Shown here: piece after piece, positions 33,134 to 41,550 of the stretch
Layout: every line of letters begins with the position of its first letter
Position numbering within the stretch: the stretch's first letter is position 1
NCBI GenBank assembly: GCA_963749515.1
Contig: CAVVMR010000010.1
Span: forward strand, 682,001 to 746,000
DNA length: 64,000 bases
Origin: Gaiellasilicea sp963749515
GTDB lineage: Bacteria > Actinomycetota > Thermoleophilia > Gaiellales > Gaiellaceae
Direction: 5' to 3'
Made by a program: the position numbers and the translations under genes
Notes under the pieces: model-generated
What the model was told of the DNA's origin: nothing
Databases searched by the model: none
What the model saw: only the letters and a program-made list of their open reading frames with translations

Positions 33134-34072
33134 GTGAGCCGCGCGACCCTCTGGATCTCCGCGGGCATCTGTCTCCTCGTCGCAGTCGTGTTGACGCTCC
33201 TCGGAGTGGGGGACCGGGCGGGCGCGCTGCCGAACTGGCAGGCGCTCGTGCTGGGCCTCGTGCAGGGGGCGACGGAGCTGTTGCCGATCTCCTCGTCGGG
33301 CCATCTGATCCTCGTCCCCTGGCTCGGCGACTGGCGCTATCTGAAGGAGCACGACGCTTTCAACCAGACGTTCGACGTCTCGCTGCACCTCGGCACGTTG
33401 ATCGCCGTCGTCCTGTATTTCCGACAGGACATCGTCCGCCTCGGGGCAGCCTGGTTCGGGACGCTCCGGCGGCGGCGGATCGAGACCGTCGACGAGAGAG
33501 TCGCCTGGTACGTGGCGGCGGCGACGGTGCCGGCGGCGATCGTCGGCGCCGTGGGGGAGAACCTGATTGCTGAGAAGCTGGGTGAACCGTGGCAGATCGC
33601 GATCCTCCTGGCGCTCTTCGCGGGCCTCCTCTATCTGGCCGACCGGACGCCGGAGACGAAAGACATGGGTCAGATCGGCATCAAGGCGGCCGTCGGCGTC
33701 GGGCTTGCGCAGACGCTGTCGCTCATGCCGGGGGTGTCGCGGTCGGGGATCACGATCACCGCGGGACGGTTTCTCGGGCTCGATCGCGATTCCGCAGCCC
33801 GGTTCTCCTTTCTCCTGCTCGTGCCGATCACGTTCGGGGCAGTCCTGTACAAGGGGATCGGCGACGTTGTTCTCGCGGATTTGCCACCGGGTATGGCGGG
33901 GCCGTTCATCGTGGGGTCGTTCGCCTCGCTTGCCAGCGGTCTCGTGGCAATCTCGACGCTGCTCGGCTACGTACGGCGCCACGACTACTCGATCTTCGTC
34001 TGGTACCGCCTGATTGCTGCCGCGTTCGTCCTGCTGCTGATCGCGACGGGCGCTCGCTCAGCCGGCTTCTGA
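33134..34072 (+). CDS. uppP: Undecaprenyl-diphosphate phosphatase
   Basis: Membrane phosphatase that recycles the undecaprenyl carrier (BacA/UppP family). A 312-residue protein from GTG 33134. Signatures: VQGATELLPISSSGHLILVP with the catalytic Glu/Ser region, and LMPGVSRSGITITAGRFLG. About eight membrane segments. The N-terminus carries an additional hydrophobic helix before the first motif. It complements uppS at 1.6 kb. Confidence 0.94.
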   Translation: MSRATLWISAGICLLVAVVLTLLGVGDRAGALPNWQALVLGLVQGATELLPISSSGHLILVPWLGDWRYLKEHDAFNQTFDVSLHLGTLIAVVLYFRQDIVRLGAAWFGTLRRRRIETVDERVAWYVAAATVPAAIVGAVGENLIAEKLGEPWQIAILLALFAGLLYLADRTPETKDMGQIGIKAAVGVGLAQTLSLMPGVSRSGITITAGRFLGLDRDSAARFSFLLLVPITFGAVLYKGIGDVVLADLPPGMAGPFIVGSFASLASGLVAISTLLGYVRRHDYSIFVWYRLIAAAFVLLLIATGARSAGF

Positions 34073-34182
34073 GGTGGGGGAAACACCGGGTCGAGCCGAT
34101 CTGGGCCAACTTGACATAACGCCGATTCTCGTGCATTCACGAAACGGCGTCGAATCGCGCTACGCGGGCATACTTGATCTTT

Positions 34183-34674
34183 ATGTCTGCCGCGGAAGTC
34201 GACCGCTCACTGGAGAAGATCGGCGCCGAGACCTCGGTGTCCCGGCTGCTGAACGTGACGTGCTCGGAGCTCGCTGCGTTGCTCGATGCGTCGCGTTGCT
34301 CGGTCTCGCGGATCATCGGCGATCTGCTCGTCGAGCTGAGTGACTTCCATCGCTCGGGCGAGCCGCCGGCCCTCGAGCTCTTCCTGGTCTCCGACTACCC
34401 GCTCACGCAGGAAGTGATCGACAGCGGCGAGCCTCGCGTCGTGCTTCGCAACGATCCGTCAGCCGATCCGGCCGAGGCGGCGCTGCTCGAGCGGCTCGGG
34501 CTGGACTCGCTGCTGATGCTGCCGCTCCGCTCGCGCGGCCAGAACTGGGGCCTCGTCGAGATCTATGCCGACGATCGCAGCTTCGAGCCGGCCGAGATCG
34601 AGCTCGCGATCACGACCGTGGACAGGGTCGGCGAGCTCCTCGCGGCGCTCGAGAGCGGCGCAGCACGCGCCTGA
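34183..34674 (+). CDS. GAF-domain sensor protein
   Basis: A 163-residue protein that is a single GAF domain: SVSRLLNVTCSELAALLDASRCSVSRI at the N-terminus and LDSLLMLPLRSRGQNWGLVEIYADD near the end, then a helix. Ligand unknown; no output domain. ATG 34183 is chosen over TTG 34174. A TTGACA lies at 34111-34116 but its -10 is poor. It lies 70 bases before a sigma factor gene and could act with it. Confidence 0.75.
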   Translation: MSAAEVDRSLEKIGAETSVSRLLNVTCSELAALLDASRCSVSRIIGDLLVELSDFHRSGEPPALELFLVSDYPLTQEVIDSGEPRVVLRNDPSADPAEAALLERLGLDSLLMLPLRSRGQNWGLVEIYADDRSFEPAEIELAITTVDRVGELLAALESGAARA

Positions 34675-34743
34675 TTACACGGCTGGGACTGGACACGCGG
34701 GTTTGGGAGCGAGAAGCTCACGGGTAGAAGCAGCTTCCCGGTC

Positions 34744-35811
34744 ATGACCACCGTCGATATCGAACACTTACTGCCGAACGACGAGCTTCAGCAGCTGCTG
34801 GAGATCGGAGAGCAGGCCGGGTCGGTGAAGGCTCTCGAGCTCGCCGACGTCGTCGAGACGCTCGAGCTGGACGCGCTCGAGCAGGACGCGCTCTACCGCG
34901 AGCTCGACCGCCGCGGAATCGAGATCCTCGAGGAGTCACAGCCCGAGGAGCCGGCACCCGCGCCTCTGCCGGCGCCGTTGCCGCAGGAGACGACGACCGA
35001 CGCGCTGCAGCTCTTCCTGCGCGAGGCCGGCCGGCACCAGTTGCTGACGGCGCCGCAGGAGGTCGAGCTGGCGAAGAAGATCGAGAGCGGCGACATGCTG
35101 GCCAAGCAGCACATGATTCAGTCCAACCTCCGGCTGGTCGTCTCGATCGCCAAGAACTACCGCAACCAGGGACTGCCGTTCCTCGACCTGATCCAAGAGG
35201 GCACGCTCGGCCTGATCCGGGCGGTCGAGAAGTTCGACTGGCGCCGCGGCTTCAAGTTCTCGACCTACGCCACCTGGTGGATCCGGCAGGCCGTTGCCCG
35301 TGCGCTCGCCGACAAGGCACGCACGATCCGGATGCCCGTCCACATCGTCGAGCGGCTGCAGAAGATGAACCGGGCCGAGCGGACGCTCTGGACGCAACTC
35401 GGCCGCGAGCCGACGCTCGAGGAGATCGCCGAGGAGGCCTCCCTCCCGCTCCAGCAGGCACTGGAGGTCCGCGCTGCGGCCCGTGCCTCGACGAGCCTCG
35501 ACCAGCCCGTGGGTGAAGCCGAGGACGCCGTGTTCGGCGACTTCGTCGCCGGCGAGGGCCCGCTCCCCGAGGAGCAGGTCGAGCTCTCACTTCGCAGCCA
35601 GGCGCTGAAGGAGGCGCTGCGAGCGCTCACAGACCGGGAGCGGCAGGTCGTCGTGCTGCGCTACGGGCTCACCGACGCCGAGCCCAAGACGCTCGAGGAG
35701 ATCGGCCGGCGACTCGGGCTGACGCGCGAGCGCGTGCGGCAGATCGAGCTGGACTCGCTGAAGCGTCTCGCGTCGTTGCGCGAGATGGAGTCCGTCGGCC
35801 AGCTCCTTTAA
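34744..35811 (+). CDS. RNA polymerase sigma factor, primary type (RpoD/SigA family)
   Basis: A 355-residue group 1/2 sigma-70. N-terminal acidic region about 1-85; region 1.2 LQLFLREAGRHQLLTAPQEVELAKKI; region 2 NLRLVVSIAKNYRNQGLPFLDLIQEG and KFSTYATWWIRQAV; region 3; and region 4.2 TLEEIGRRLGLTRERVRQIE. The primary-type DNA contacts are intact. A second such factor is convergent to it. Which one is the housekeeping sigma cannot be told from sequence alone. Confidence 0.9.
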   Translation: MTTVDIEHLLPNDELQQLLEIGEQAGSVKALELADVVETLELDALEQDALYRELDRRGIEILEESQPEEPAPAPLPAPLPQETTTDALQLFLREAGRHQLLTAPQEVELAKKIESGDMLAKQHMIQSNLRLVVSIAKNYRNQGLPFLDLIQEGTLGLIRAVEKFDWRRGFKFSTYATWWIRQAVARALADKARTIRMPVHIVERLQKMNRAERTLWTQLGREPTLEEIAEEASLPLQQALEVRAAARASTSLDQPVGEAEDAVFGDFVAGEGPLPEEQVELSLRSQALKEALRALTDRERQVVVLRYGLTDAEPKTLEEIGRRLGLTRERVRQIELDSLKRLASLREMESVGQLL

Positions 35812-35890
35812 AAACCCCCACCGGGTGGGCCGCGAAGCGGCCCCCTTGGGGATCTTCGCGCTGGTCGGAATCTGCTTCCGCAGGTTCCGA
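35812..35890. repeat. Composite hairpin repeat, copy 5, between convergent sigma genes
   Basis: Hairpin GGGCCGC-gaa-GCGGCCC (35827-35843) is nested in CCCCA/TGGGG, then the core CCTTGGGGATCTTCGCGC (35844-35861), then TCGGAATCTGC-ttcc-GCAGGTTCCGA (35865-35890). The same order of parts as in copies 1, 3 and 4. It probably ends both convergent transcripts. Confidence 0.75.
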
Positions 35891-36871
35891 TCAGCTGCGC
35901 AAATAGAACTCGAGCCCCGGCGCGACCATGCGCAGCTCGCGCAGGGCGCGTGATTCGAGCTGGCGGACTCGCTCGCGCGTGATGCCGAGGCCGGCTCCGA
36001 CCTCTTCCAGCGTTTGCGGAACCGCACCGTCCAGGCCGAAGCGCTGGGCGAGCACGTGGCGCATGCGCGGATTGAGGCGGTCGAGCGCCGCGGAGAGCTC
36101 CGTGGCGCGAAGCCGGTCGGACGTCTCGGCGTCGGGACCGGCGGTCTTCGTGTCCTCGACCATGTCGCCGTAGAGGCTCTCGCCGTCACCGACGGGGGTC
36201 TCGAGGCTGACCGGGTCCTGGACGAGCTCGAGCAGCTCCTGCACGCGTTCCGGCGTGAAGCCCGCCTCGACGGCGATCTCGTGCTCGGTCGGGTCGCGGT
36301 TCAGCTTCTGGGCGAGGATGCGGCGGCTACGCGTGACGCGGCGAACCTGCTCGGCGACGTGCACGGGCAGGCGGATCGTCCTCCCCTGCTCTGCGAGCGC
36401 CCTGGTGACTGACTGGCGGATCCACCACGTGGCGTAGGTCGAGAGCTTGAAGCCCATCTTGTAGTCGAACTTCTCGACGGCGCGGATCAGGCCGAGATTG
36501 CCCTCCTGGATCAGGTCGAGAAGCGGGACGCCGGCCTTCGTGTAGTTGCGCGTGATCGACATCACGAGCCGCAGATTGCACTCGATCAGCCGTCGTTTTG
36601 CAGCCTCGTCGCCTTCGTCCTTGCGACGGGCGAGCTCGCGCTCCTCGGCGGGCGTCAACAGACGGCCGTCGCCGATCTGGCGCACGTAGAGCTTCAGAGG
36701 ATCCTGTGTCGCTTCCGCAACAGCCGGAGGTGCGTCGTCGGAGTCGTCGAGTTCCTCCGCCCCGCCTTCCTCGGCATCGTCCTCCCCCTTGGGCTCGTCG
36801 AGCGCAGGCAGAAGCTCAAGATGCGGCTCGGATGGCGTCTCGAAGACGGGCTCGGCGGGGTTCGGCTCCAT
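35891..36871 (-). CDS. RNA polymerase sigma factor, primary type (second copy)
   Basis: A 326-residue group 1/2 sigma-70 with an acidic N-terminal segment (EDDAEEGGAEELDDSDD), region 1.2 DPLKLYVRQIGDGRLLTPAEERELARR, region 2 NLRLVMSITRNYTKAGVPLLDLIQEG and KLSTYATWWIRQSV, and region 4.2 TLEEVGAGLGITRERVRQLE. It differs clearly from its neighbour, so it is not a recent duplicate. It is divergent from the glutamine amidotransferase gene. Confidence 0.9.
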   Translation of the reverse strand: MEPNPAEPVFETPSEPHLELLPALDEPKGEDDAEEGGAEELDDSDDAPPAVAEATQDPLKLYVRQIGDGRLLTPAEERELARRKDEGDEAAKRRLIECNLRLVMSITRNYTKAGVPLLDLIQEGNLGLIRAVEKFDYKMGFKLSTYATWWIRQSVTRALAEQGRTIRLPVHVAEQVRRVTRSRRILAQKLNRDPTEHEIAVEAGFTPERVQELLELVQDPVSLETPVGDGESLYGDMVEDTKTAGPDAETSDRLRATELSAALDRLNPRMRHVLAQRFGLDGAVPQTLEEVGAGLGITRERVRQLESRALRELRMVAPGLEFYLRS

Positions 36872-37020
36872 CGGCTCCGATATCGGCTTCCCGGGCGCGC
36901 AGCTTGAGGAATCCGTCGCGCAGTGCCGAAACCCGCCCTAACTTCCTCACAATACCCGCCGTCTACCCTACTCAAGTGGGTAGCCACGTCAGCCGATGAC
37001 CGGAGTAGGATTTAGTAGTT

Positions 37021-37818
37021 ATGTGTGGGATCGCCGGATACAGTCTCAGCCCTGATTCGAGCGTCAACCGGACGCTCGCTGCCCAGGCGCTGCTGGCCGG
37101 AATCGCCGAGCGCGGCGCCGATGCCGTCGGCTATGCCCATCGAGGCTCCAGCGCTGCAGTGACGGTGCACAAGCGCCGCTCGGGCGCCAGTGAGCTCCTC
37201 GACGAGTTGCACGTCCCAGCCACAGCAACGCAGGTGCTCGTGCACGTGCGCGACTACACGAAGGGCCATCCCACGATCGAGGCGAACAACCATCCGATCC
37301 GCCACGGCTCGGTGGTCGGGATCCACAACGGGATCATCGTCAACGACGAGGAGATCTTCGCCCACTACGGCTTCGAGCGGGCCCATCCCGACATGACCGT
37401 CGACTCGGAGGCGATCTTCGCGCTCGCCGAGCACGCCGCCGGCAGCCCGGAGGCGCTCGAGGAGCTCCACGGCGCGATGGCCACCGCCTGGCTCGACGAG
37501 CGGAACGCATCGACCCTCTTCCTCGCCCGCGCTGCGGGCCGGCCGCTCTGGGTCGGCACCGCCGGCAAGGAGCTGTTCTTCGCCTCCACCCGCGCTGCGC
37601 TCGACCTGCTCGAGCAGACGGTTCGGCTCAGCTTGCGCAAGCGTGAGATCGACGAGGGCACGTTGCTCCGCATCGAGGACGGACGCGTTGCCGGCCACGA
37701 CCGCTTCCAGGCAGACCGCTCGTACGTCGAGGAGACGATCCTGCCGTCGGTTCGCGCCCCGCACGAGGGCGCCTCGTGCCTCCAGCGCCTCGCTGCGATC
37801 GCGCTCGCGACCAGCTAG
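37021..37818 (+). CDS. Stand-alone class II glutamine amidotransferase domain protein
   Basis: A 265-residue protein beginning MCGIAGY, which puts the nucleophile Cys at position 2 after Met removal. HVRDYTKGHPTIEANNHPI and GIHNGIIVNDEEIF match the GlmS/PurF-type glutaminase fold, but there is no sugar isomerase or phosphoribosyltransferase domain. It probably supplies ammonia or acts alone on an amide; partner unknown. A TAGGAT lies 9 bases before ATG 37021, which could be the -10 of a leaderless transcript. Confidence 0.8.
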   Translation: MCGIAGYSLSPDSSVNRTLAAQALLAGIAERGADAVGYAHRGSSAAVTVHKRRSGASELLDELHVPATATQVLVHVRDYTKGHPTIEANNHPIRHGSVVGIHNGIIVNDEEIFAHYGFERAHPDMTVDSEAIFALAEHAAGSPEALEELHGAMATAWLDERNASTLFLARAAGRPLWVGTAGKELFFASTRAALDLLEQTVRLSLRKREIDEGTLLRIEDGRVAGHDRFQADRSYVEETILPSVRAPHEGASCLQRLAAIALATS

Positions 37819-38495
37819 CCGAGCGTGCCGTCGGGCGCGACCTTCGCGCCTTCTTCCCGCAGCCGCTCACGCACGAGGTACTGGAACGCCGCCCACGCCG
37901 GCTGCACGTCGATCATCCGGTAGACCTGCCACTCGGTCAGGAGCGAGGCGTCGGCACGGCGGGCGGCCGCCCAGTCGGCCATCTTCGGCAGCCGCCCGAG
38001 CTTCCGGGAGAGCTCGGCGCCCTGGACGACTGCGCGCTCGAGCCGCTCCTCCCCGATCGGGACGTCGAAGCCCGCCTCACGCAGCGCCTGCGCGAGCGAG
38101 CCGAACGTGTGCCACAGCAGCGACTTCGACGGCATCGCGCCCTTGCGGGCATCGATGTCGCGCGCGGTCGGCGTCCGCCCGAGCTCCTCGCCCAGCGCAC
38201 GCAGGCGGCCGAGCAGCTCCTCACGCGTTGCGAAGCGGCGCGGGACGAGCCCTGCCTGCCGCTTGGCGGCGTTCCAGCTGCCGAAGTGCTCGATCACGGT
38301 TTGCGGATGGACAGTCGTCGCGGGGTCGGCCGCAAACTCCCGCATCGTCGGCGAACGTCCAAGCCGTTCGGCGCTCGCCGTCAGCTGTCCAAGGATCTCC
38401 TCGTCCGTGTAGCGCTTGCGAATGCCGGCCTGGAACGCTGCAAGTGCCTCCGGATCGATGCCTGCCACCGCAGGGTGGCGGCGCGACCGTGCCAT
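37815..38495 (-). CDS. Protein of homing-endonuclease-associated (HNH_repeat-like) repeats
   Basis: A 226-residue protein built of about three helical repeats: YTDEEILGQLTASAERLGRSPTMREF, then VIEHFGSWNAAKRQAGL; ATREELLGRLRALGEELGRTPTARDI, then LLWHTFGSLAQALREAGF; and a weaker third. This is the helix-turn-helix-like repeat found beside HNH homing nucleases, but no HNH nuclease is present, so it is probably a DNA-binding regulator. Its stop overlaps that of the convergent amidotransferase gene. Confidence 0.75.
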   Translation of the reverse strand: MARSRRHPAVAGIDPEALAAFQAGIRKRYTDEEILGQLTASAERLGRSPTMREFAADPATTVHPQTVIEHFGSWNAAKRQAGLVPRRFATREELLGRLRALGEELGRTPTARDIDARKGAMPSKSLLWHTFGSLAQALREAGFDVPIGEERLERAVVQGAELSRKLGRLPKMADWAAARRADASLLTEWQVYRMIDVQPAWAAFQYLVRERLREEGAKVAPDGTLG

Positions 38496-38501
38496 GCAAA
38501 C

Positions 38502-38529
38502 AGTTTAGAGCATTTTCTCCGAACTGCAA
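38502..38529 (-). promoter_or_regulatory. Promoter for a leaderless transcript of the repeat protein
   Basis: On the minus strand TTGCAG (38529-38524) and TAAACT (38507-38502) are 16 bases apart. ATG 38495 follows the -10 by only 6 bases, so the transcript probably starts at or next to the start codon, without a ribosome site. Confidence 0.6.
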
Positions 38530-38539
38530 GAACGCTAGA

Positions 38540-38582
38540 ACGGACGTGCCCCGCCCGAGAAGCAGGGCCCCCGCACGTCCGT
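38540..38582 (-). terminator. Terminator-like hairpin after the GGDEF/HD-GYP gene
   Basis: A perfect 10-bp inverted repeat (ACGGACGTGC 38540-38549, GCACGTCCGT 38573-38582) with a GC-rich inner part lies about 10 bases past the stop at 38593. On the minus strand it is followed by TTCTAGCGTTCTT. It separates the gene from the next promoter. Confidence 0.6.
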
Positions 38583-38592
38583 AGCTAGAGCC

Positions 38593-41325
38593 CTAGGAGA
38601 CCGCGAGCAGCCTGGCTCGCGGCGACACGTCGTCGGAAAGCACCTCGAGCGGCAGGATCCGCTCCAGTGCCGCGACGCAGCGCGGGCAGAACTGTGTGGG
38701 CGCGGCACCGCGAAGCTCGGCGAGCGCCTCGTCGAGCGGGCGCGCGGCCCGATAGATGCGGGTGGTCAGCATCGAGTCGAGCGCGTCGGCGACGTGGATG
38801 ATCCGAGCGCCGAGCGGGATCTCCTCCCCACGCAGCCGGTCCGGATAGCCGGTGCCGTCGAAGCGCTCGTGGTGGTGCCTGATCGCCGGCACTGCATCGC
38901 CGAGGAAGCCGAGCCTGTCGATGATGCGGGCGCCCTCGTCGGCGTGGCGCTGCATCAGCGACCACTCGTCCTCCGTGAGGCTCGCCGGCTTCAACAGGAT
39001 CGAGTCCGGGATCGCCAGCTTCCCGATGTCATGGAAGAGCGCCGCGTGGCCGAGCAGGTCGAGCTCCACGTGCGAGAGCCCGAGCTCCCGACCGATTGCG
39101 AGCGCCAGCTGCTGGACACGCCGTGAGTGGCCGGCGGTGTACGCATCCCGCGCGTCCACGGTGGCCGAGAGGCTCTCCATCGCCGCTGTCGAGCGCTCTT
39201 TCAGGAGCCTGTTCGCCTGCTCGAGCGACACGTTCTGGGTGTGGATCGTCTCGGCTGCCTGACGGAGCTTCTGGGCGCTGCGACGGGTATGCGAGAGGTA
39301 GGCCTCCTGGGTCTTGCGCATCAGGAGCAGCGGCACTGCGAAGACGGCGAGCGCATAGAGGCCGGCGGCCTCGTAGCCGATGGCGATCACGCTGCCGATG
39401 AAGCCGTAGACGAGGTAGTGCGGCGCGAGCCACAGGAAGCGCTCGTGCCAGACGCGCCAGACCTTCTCGCGTCCTTCGAGGGAGAGCGCGACCGCCAGCA
39501 GGCCGGTGTTGACGGCGAAATACGCCGCACCGGCGGCAATACCGGCAGCCACGGTCACGAGCTCGCCGAAGCCGCCTTCGACGCCGAGTGTGAAGACGGA
39601 TGCCGCCACGAGCGAGGAGAGCGTCAGCGTGCCGACGTTGAAGAGCACCTTGTGGATCGGGCCCCGATCGGCGCTCCACTGAACGGCGCAGATGGCCACG
39701 GCGACCGCGAGTGCGCCCCGTGGGCCGAAGAGGGCTGCGCCTGCAAGTGCACCGACGGCGCTGACAGAGATCGAGCCGTCGTCGAGCTCGAGCGCGAGGG
39801 CCTCCCCCACGCCGACGAGCGCGATCACGGCGAGCAATCCGATGATGTCCGTCGAGGTGCCGAACAGGACACCGAGTGCGCCGGCCAGGACACCCGTGAG
39901 CGTCACGAGCGCGACGAGCATCCCCAGGCGGGTCGAAAGCTGGAGGAAACGTGGTCCGCTCGTGGTATGCGCGGTGTGACGGCGCTCCAGCTCCGGCATG
40001 GTCTCCGGAACACGCGCCAGCGGCTCGTGGTGGTCGCCCTCCTCGGGGACCGACACGAGCGGAACGCTGCGGTCGGCCGGCATCAGGAGCGGCTCGGAGC
40101 TCGCGCTGAGGACGCGGTTGCGGCCCTGCAGCTTCGCGCGGTAGACGGCGAGGTCCGCCTGGTGGATGAGCGCATTCGGATCCTGTGCGTCCTTGGGGAA
40201 GCCGGCGACGCCGATCGAGACCGTCGCGCGGATCGGCTCGCTCGAGGTCTCGACGTCGAACAGCCGCTCGGCGATCGCGCGCCGGATCCGCTCAGCGATC
40301 TCGAGCGCCTGCTCCGGCGGCGTCTCCGGAAGCAGAATCGAGAACTCCTCGCCTCCGAAGCGGGCGGGCACGTCGTAGTGGCGCAACTCGGCGCGGAAGA
40401 CCTCCGCGATGCCCTTCAGCACCGCGTCTCCCGCCAGGTGGCCGTAGGTGTTGTTGATCTCGCGCAGCAGGTCGAGGTCGGCCATGATCAACGACAGCGG
40501 CCGCTCGAAGCGCTGGGCGCGACCGAGCTCCTCCGTCAGCGCCGACGCGAAGTAACGCGCGTTGAAGAGGCCGGTCTTGGGGTCGACGCGCGCCTCGGCC
40601 TGCAGCTGCGGCACCGAGAGCGCCCGGTGAATCAGCAGCAGCGGGGCGATGGCGAAGGGAACGAGCCAGGGGTTCGCCGTCCAGAACGCTGCGAGCACCA
40701 CGCCGAGCGCGGCGAAGACGAACTCCGTCGAAAGCGTCTGGTACGAGAAGATCAGGCGCATCGGGTGGCCGTTGACGAAGCGGATCATCGGGGCGAGCAG
40801 CGCCGAGTTGAGCGCCACGAGCACGACCGAGGCGGCGGTTCCGGCCAGCGCAAAGCGAACGTCGTCGCTTTGAATCAGGCCGTGAGCGCCGAGAATCAGG
40901 TGCGCGCTCCCCCACGCCGCCATCGTGGCGATCGTGTAGACGCAGAGGTTGGTCGACTGCACGTACCACTTGCCGCGGCTGCGCAGCCACTCCGGCACGT
41001 GCTGGATGAGGGGAATCAGGGCGACGAGCCCCGGCGGCAGGAGGAGCACGGCGGCGATCAGGAAGACGCCGGTCGTGTGGTACGACTTGTTTCCGGGCGT
41101 GCGCACGACGAAGAACTGCGCGAACGCGACGCTGGCGGCGAGGATCCCGAACTCGGCCCAGCCTCCGGTGTGCCGGTCGATCTGGCTGAGGAACGGCGTC
41201 GTCACCGCAATGGCGCCGCCGACGACGACGAAGAAGTAGAGAAGGGCCTTCGGCGGGAGTTTGGCGCGCGTTTCGCTCGGCGCGCCGCCGCGGGAAATCG
41301 CGTCTTCGAGTGGGATTCCGCTCAT
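38593..41325 (-). CDS. Membrane c-di-GMP enzyme with GGDEF and HD-GYP domains
   Basis: About 910 residues. An N-terminal block of membrane helices (1-230) precedes a GGDEF domain with RFGGEEFS at about 322 and the inhibitory I-site RHYD five residues before it. A second block of membrane helices (about 460-670) is followed by an HD-GYP domain with HDIGK at about 765 and FDGTGYPDRLRGEEIPLGARI at about 823. Both catalytic motifs look intact, so synthesis and breakdown of c-di-GMP are possible. ATG 41325 is chosen for its GCGGAG 7 bases upstream; GTG 41340 is an alternative. Confidence 0.9.
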   Translation of the reverse strand: MSGIPLEDAISRGGAPSETRAKLPPKALLYFFVVVGGAIAVTTPFLSQIDRHTGGWAEFGILAASVAFAQFFVVRTPGNKSYHTTGVFLIAAVLLLPPGLVALIPLIQHVPEWLRSRGKWYVQSTNLCVYTIATMAAWGSAHLILGAHGLIQSDDVRFALAGTAASVVLVALNSALLAPMIRFVNGHPMRLIFSYQTLSTEFVFAALGVVLAAFWTANPWLVPFAIAPLLLIHRALSVPQLQAEARVDPKTGLFNARYFASALTEELGRAQRFERPLSLIMADLDLLREINNTYGHLAGDAVLKGIAEVFRAELRHYDVPARFGGEEFSILLPETPPEQALEIAERIRRAIAERLFDVETSSEPIRATVSIGVAGFPKDAQDPNALIHQADLAVYRAKLQGRNRVLSASSEPLLMPADRSVPLVSVPEEGDHHEPLARVPETMPELERRHTAHTTSGPRFLQLSTRLGMLVALVTLTGVLAGALGVLFGTSTDIIGLLAVIALVGVGEALALELDDGSISVSAVGALAGAALFGPRGALAVAVAICAVQWSADRGPIHKVLFNVGTLTLSSLVAASVFTLGVEGGFGELVTVAAGIAAGAAYFAVNTGLLAVALSLEGREKVWRVWHERFLWLAPHYLVYGFIGSVIAIGYEAAGLYALAVFAVPLLLMRKTQEAYLSHTRRSAQKLRQAAETIHTQNVSLEQANRLLKERSTAAMESLSATVDARDAYTAGHSRRVQQLALAIGRELGLSHVELDLLGHAALFHDIGKLAIPDSILLKPASLTEDEWSLMQRHADEGARIIDRLGFLGDAVPAIRHHHERFDGTGYPDRLRGEEIPLGARIIHVADALDSMLTTRIYRAARPLDEALAELRGAAPTQFCPRCVAALERILPLEVLSDDVSPRARLLAVS

Positions 41326-41508
41326 GGTGCCGCTCCGCACATGCTCTTCATGCCGCTTGGTCTCCTTCGACGCCGCAAATCGAAAGCCTCAAGATGGGGC
41401 CGTCTCGAAAGGTATTCCCACTCTCGCGGGCAGACATCCCCCTGTCGGGGTACCCCCGTTCGAGTCCCCCGAAAGGGTGACACGGGCGGGTGACACCGGG
41501 TGAAACGT
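41326..41508 (-). promoter_or_regulatory. Long GC-rich leader before the c-di-GMP gene
   Basis: No gene. On the minus strand it holds repeated GTGTCACCC, the 13-mer TCACCCTTTCGGG (41480-41468), and a self-complementary GGGGGTACCCC. This suggests a structured leader RNA or operator. I do not recognise a c-di-GMP riboswitch in it. Confidence 0.3.
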
Positions 41509-41544
41509 GGCGAAGGGCCGGCCGCTGTCGGCCGGCCCTTCGCC
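41509..41544 (-). terminator. Strong terminator hairpin of the subtilase gene
   Basis: A perfect 16-bp stem (GGCGAAGGGCCGGCCG 41509-41524, CGGCCGGCCCTTCGCC 41529-41544) with loop ctgt lies 6 bases past the subtilase stop at 41551. On the minus strand ACGTTTC follows. Confidence 0.8.
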
Positions 41545-41550
41545 AAGGTG

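Noticed and set aside
39127..41493. Very long plus-strand open frame (788 codons) opposite the GGDEF/HD-GYP gene
   Set aside because: High GC removes stops on the opposite strand; its composition (Arg, Asp, Glu, Gly, His-rich, no motifs) is that of a shadow, while the minus strand has clear domains.
41326..41508. c-di-GMP riboswitch before the GGDEF/HD-GYP gene
   Set aside because: Tempting by context, but I could not match the leader to the GEMM-I or GEMM-II core.
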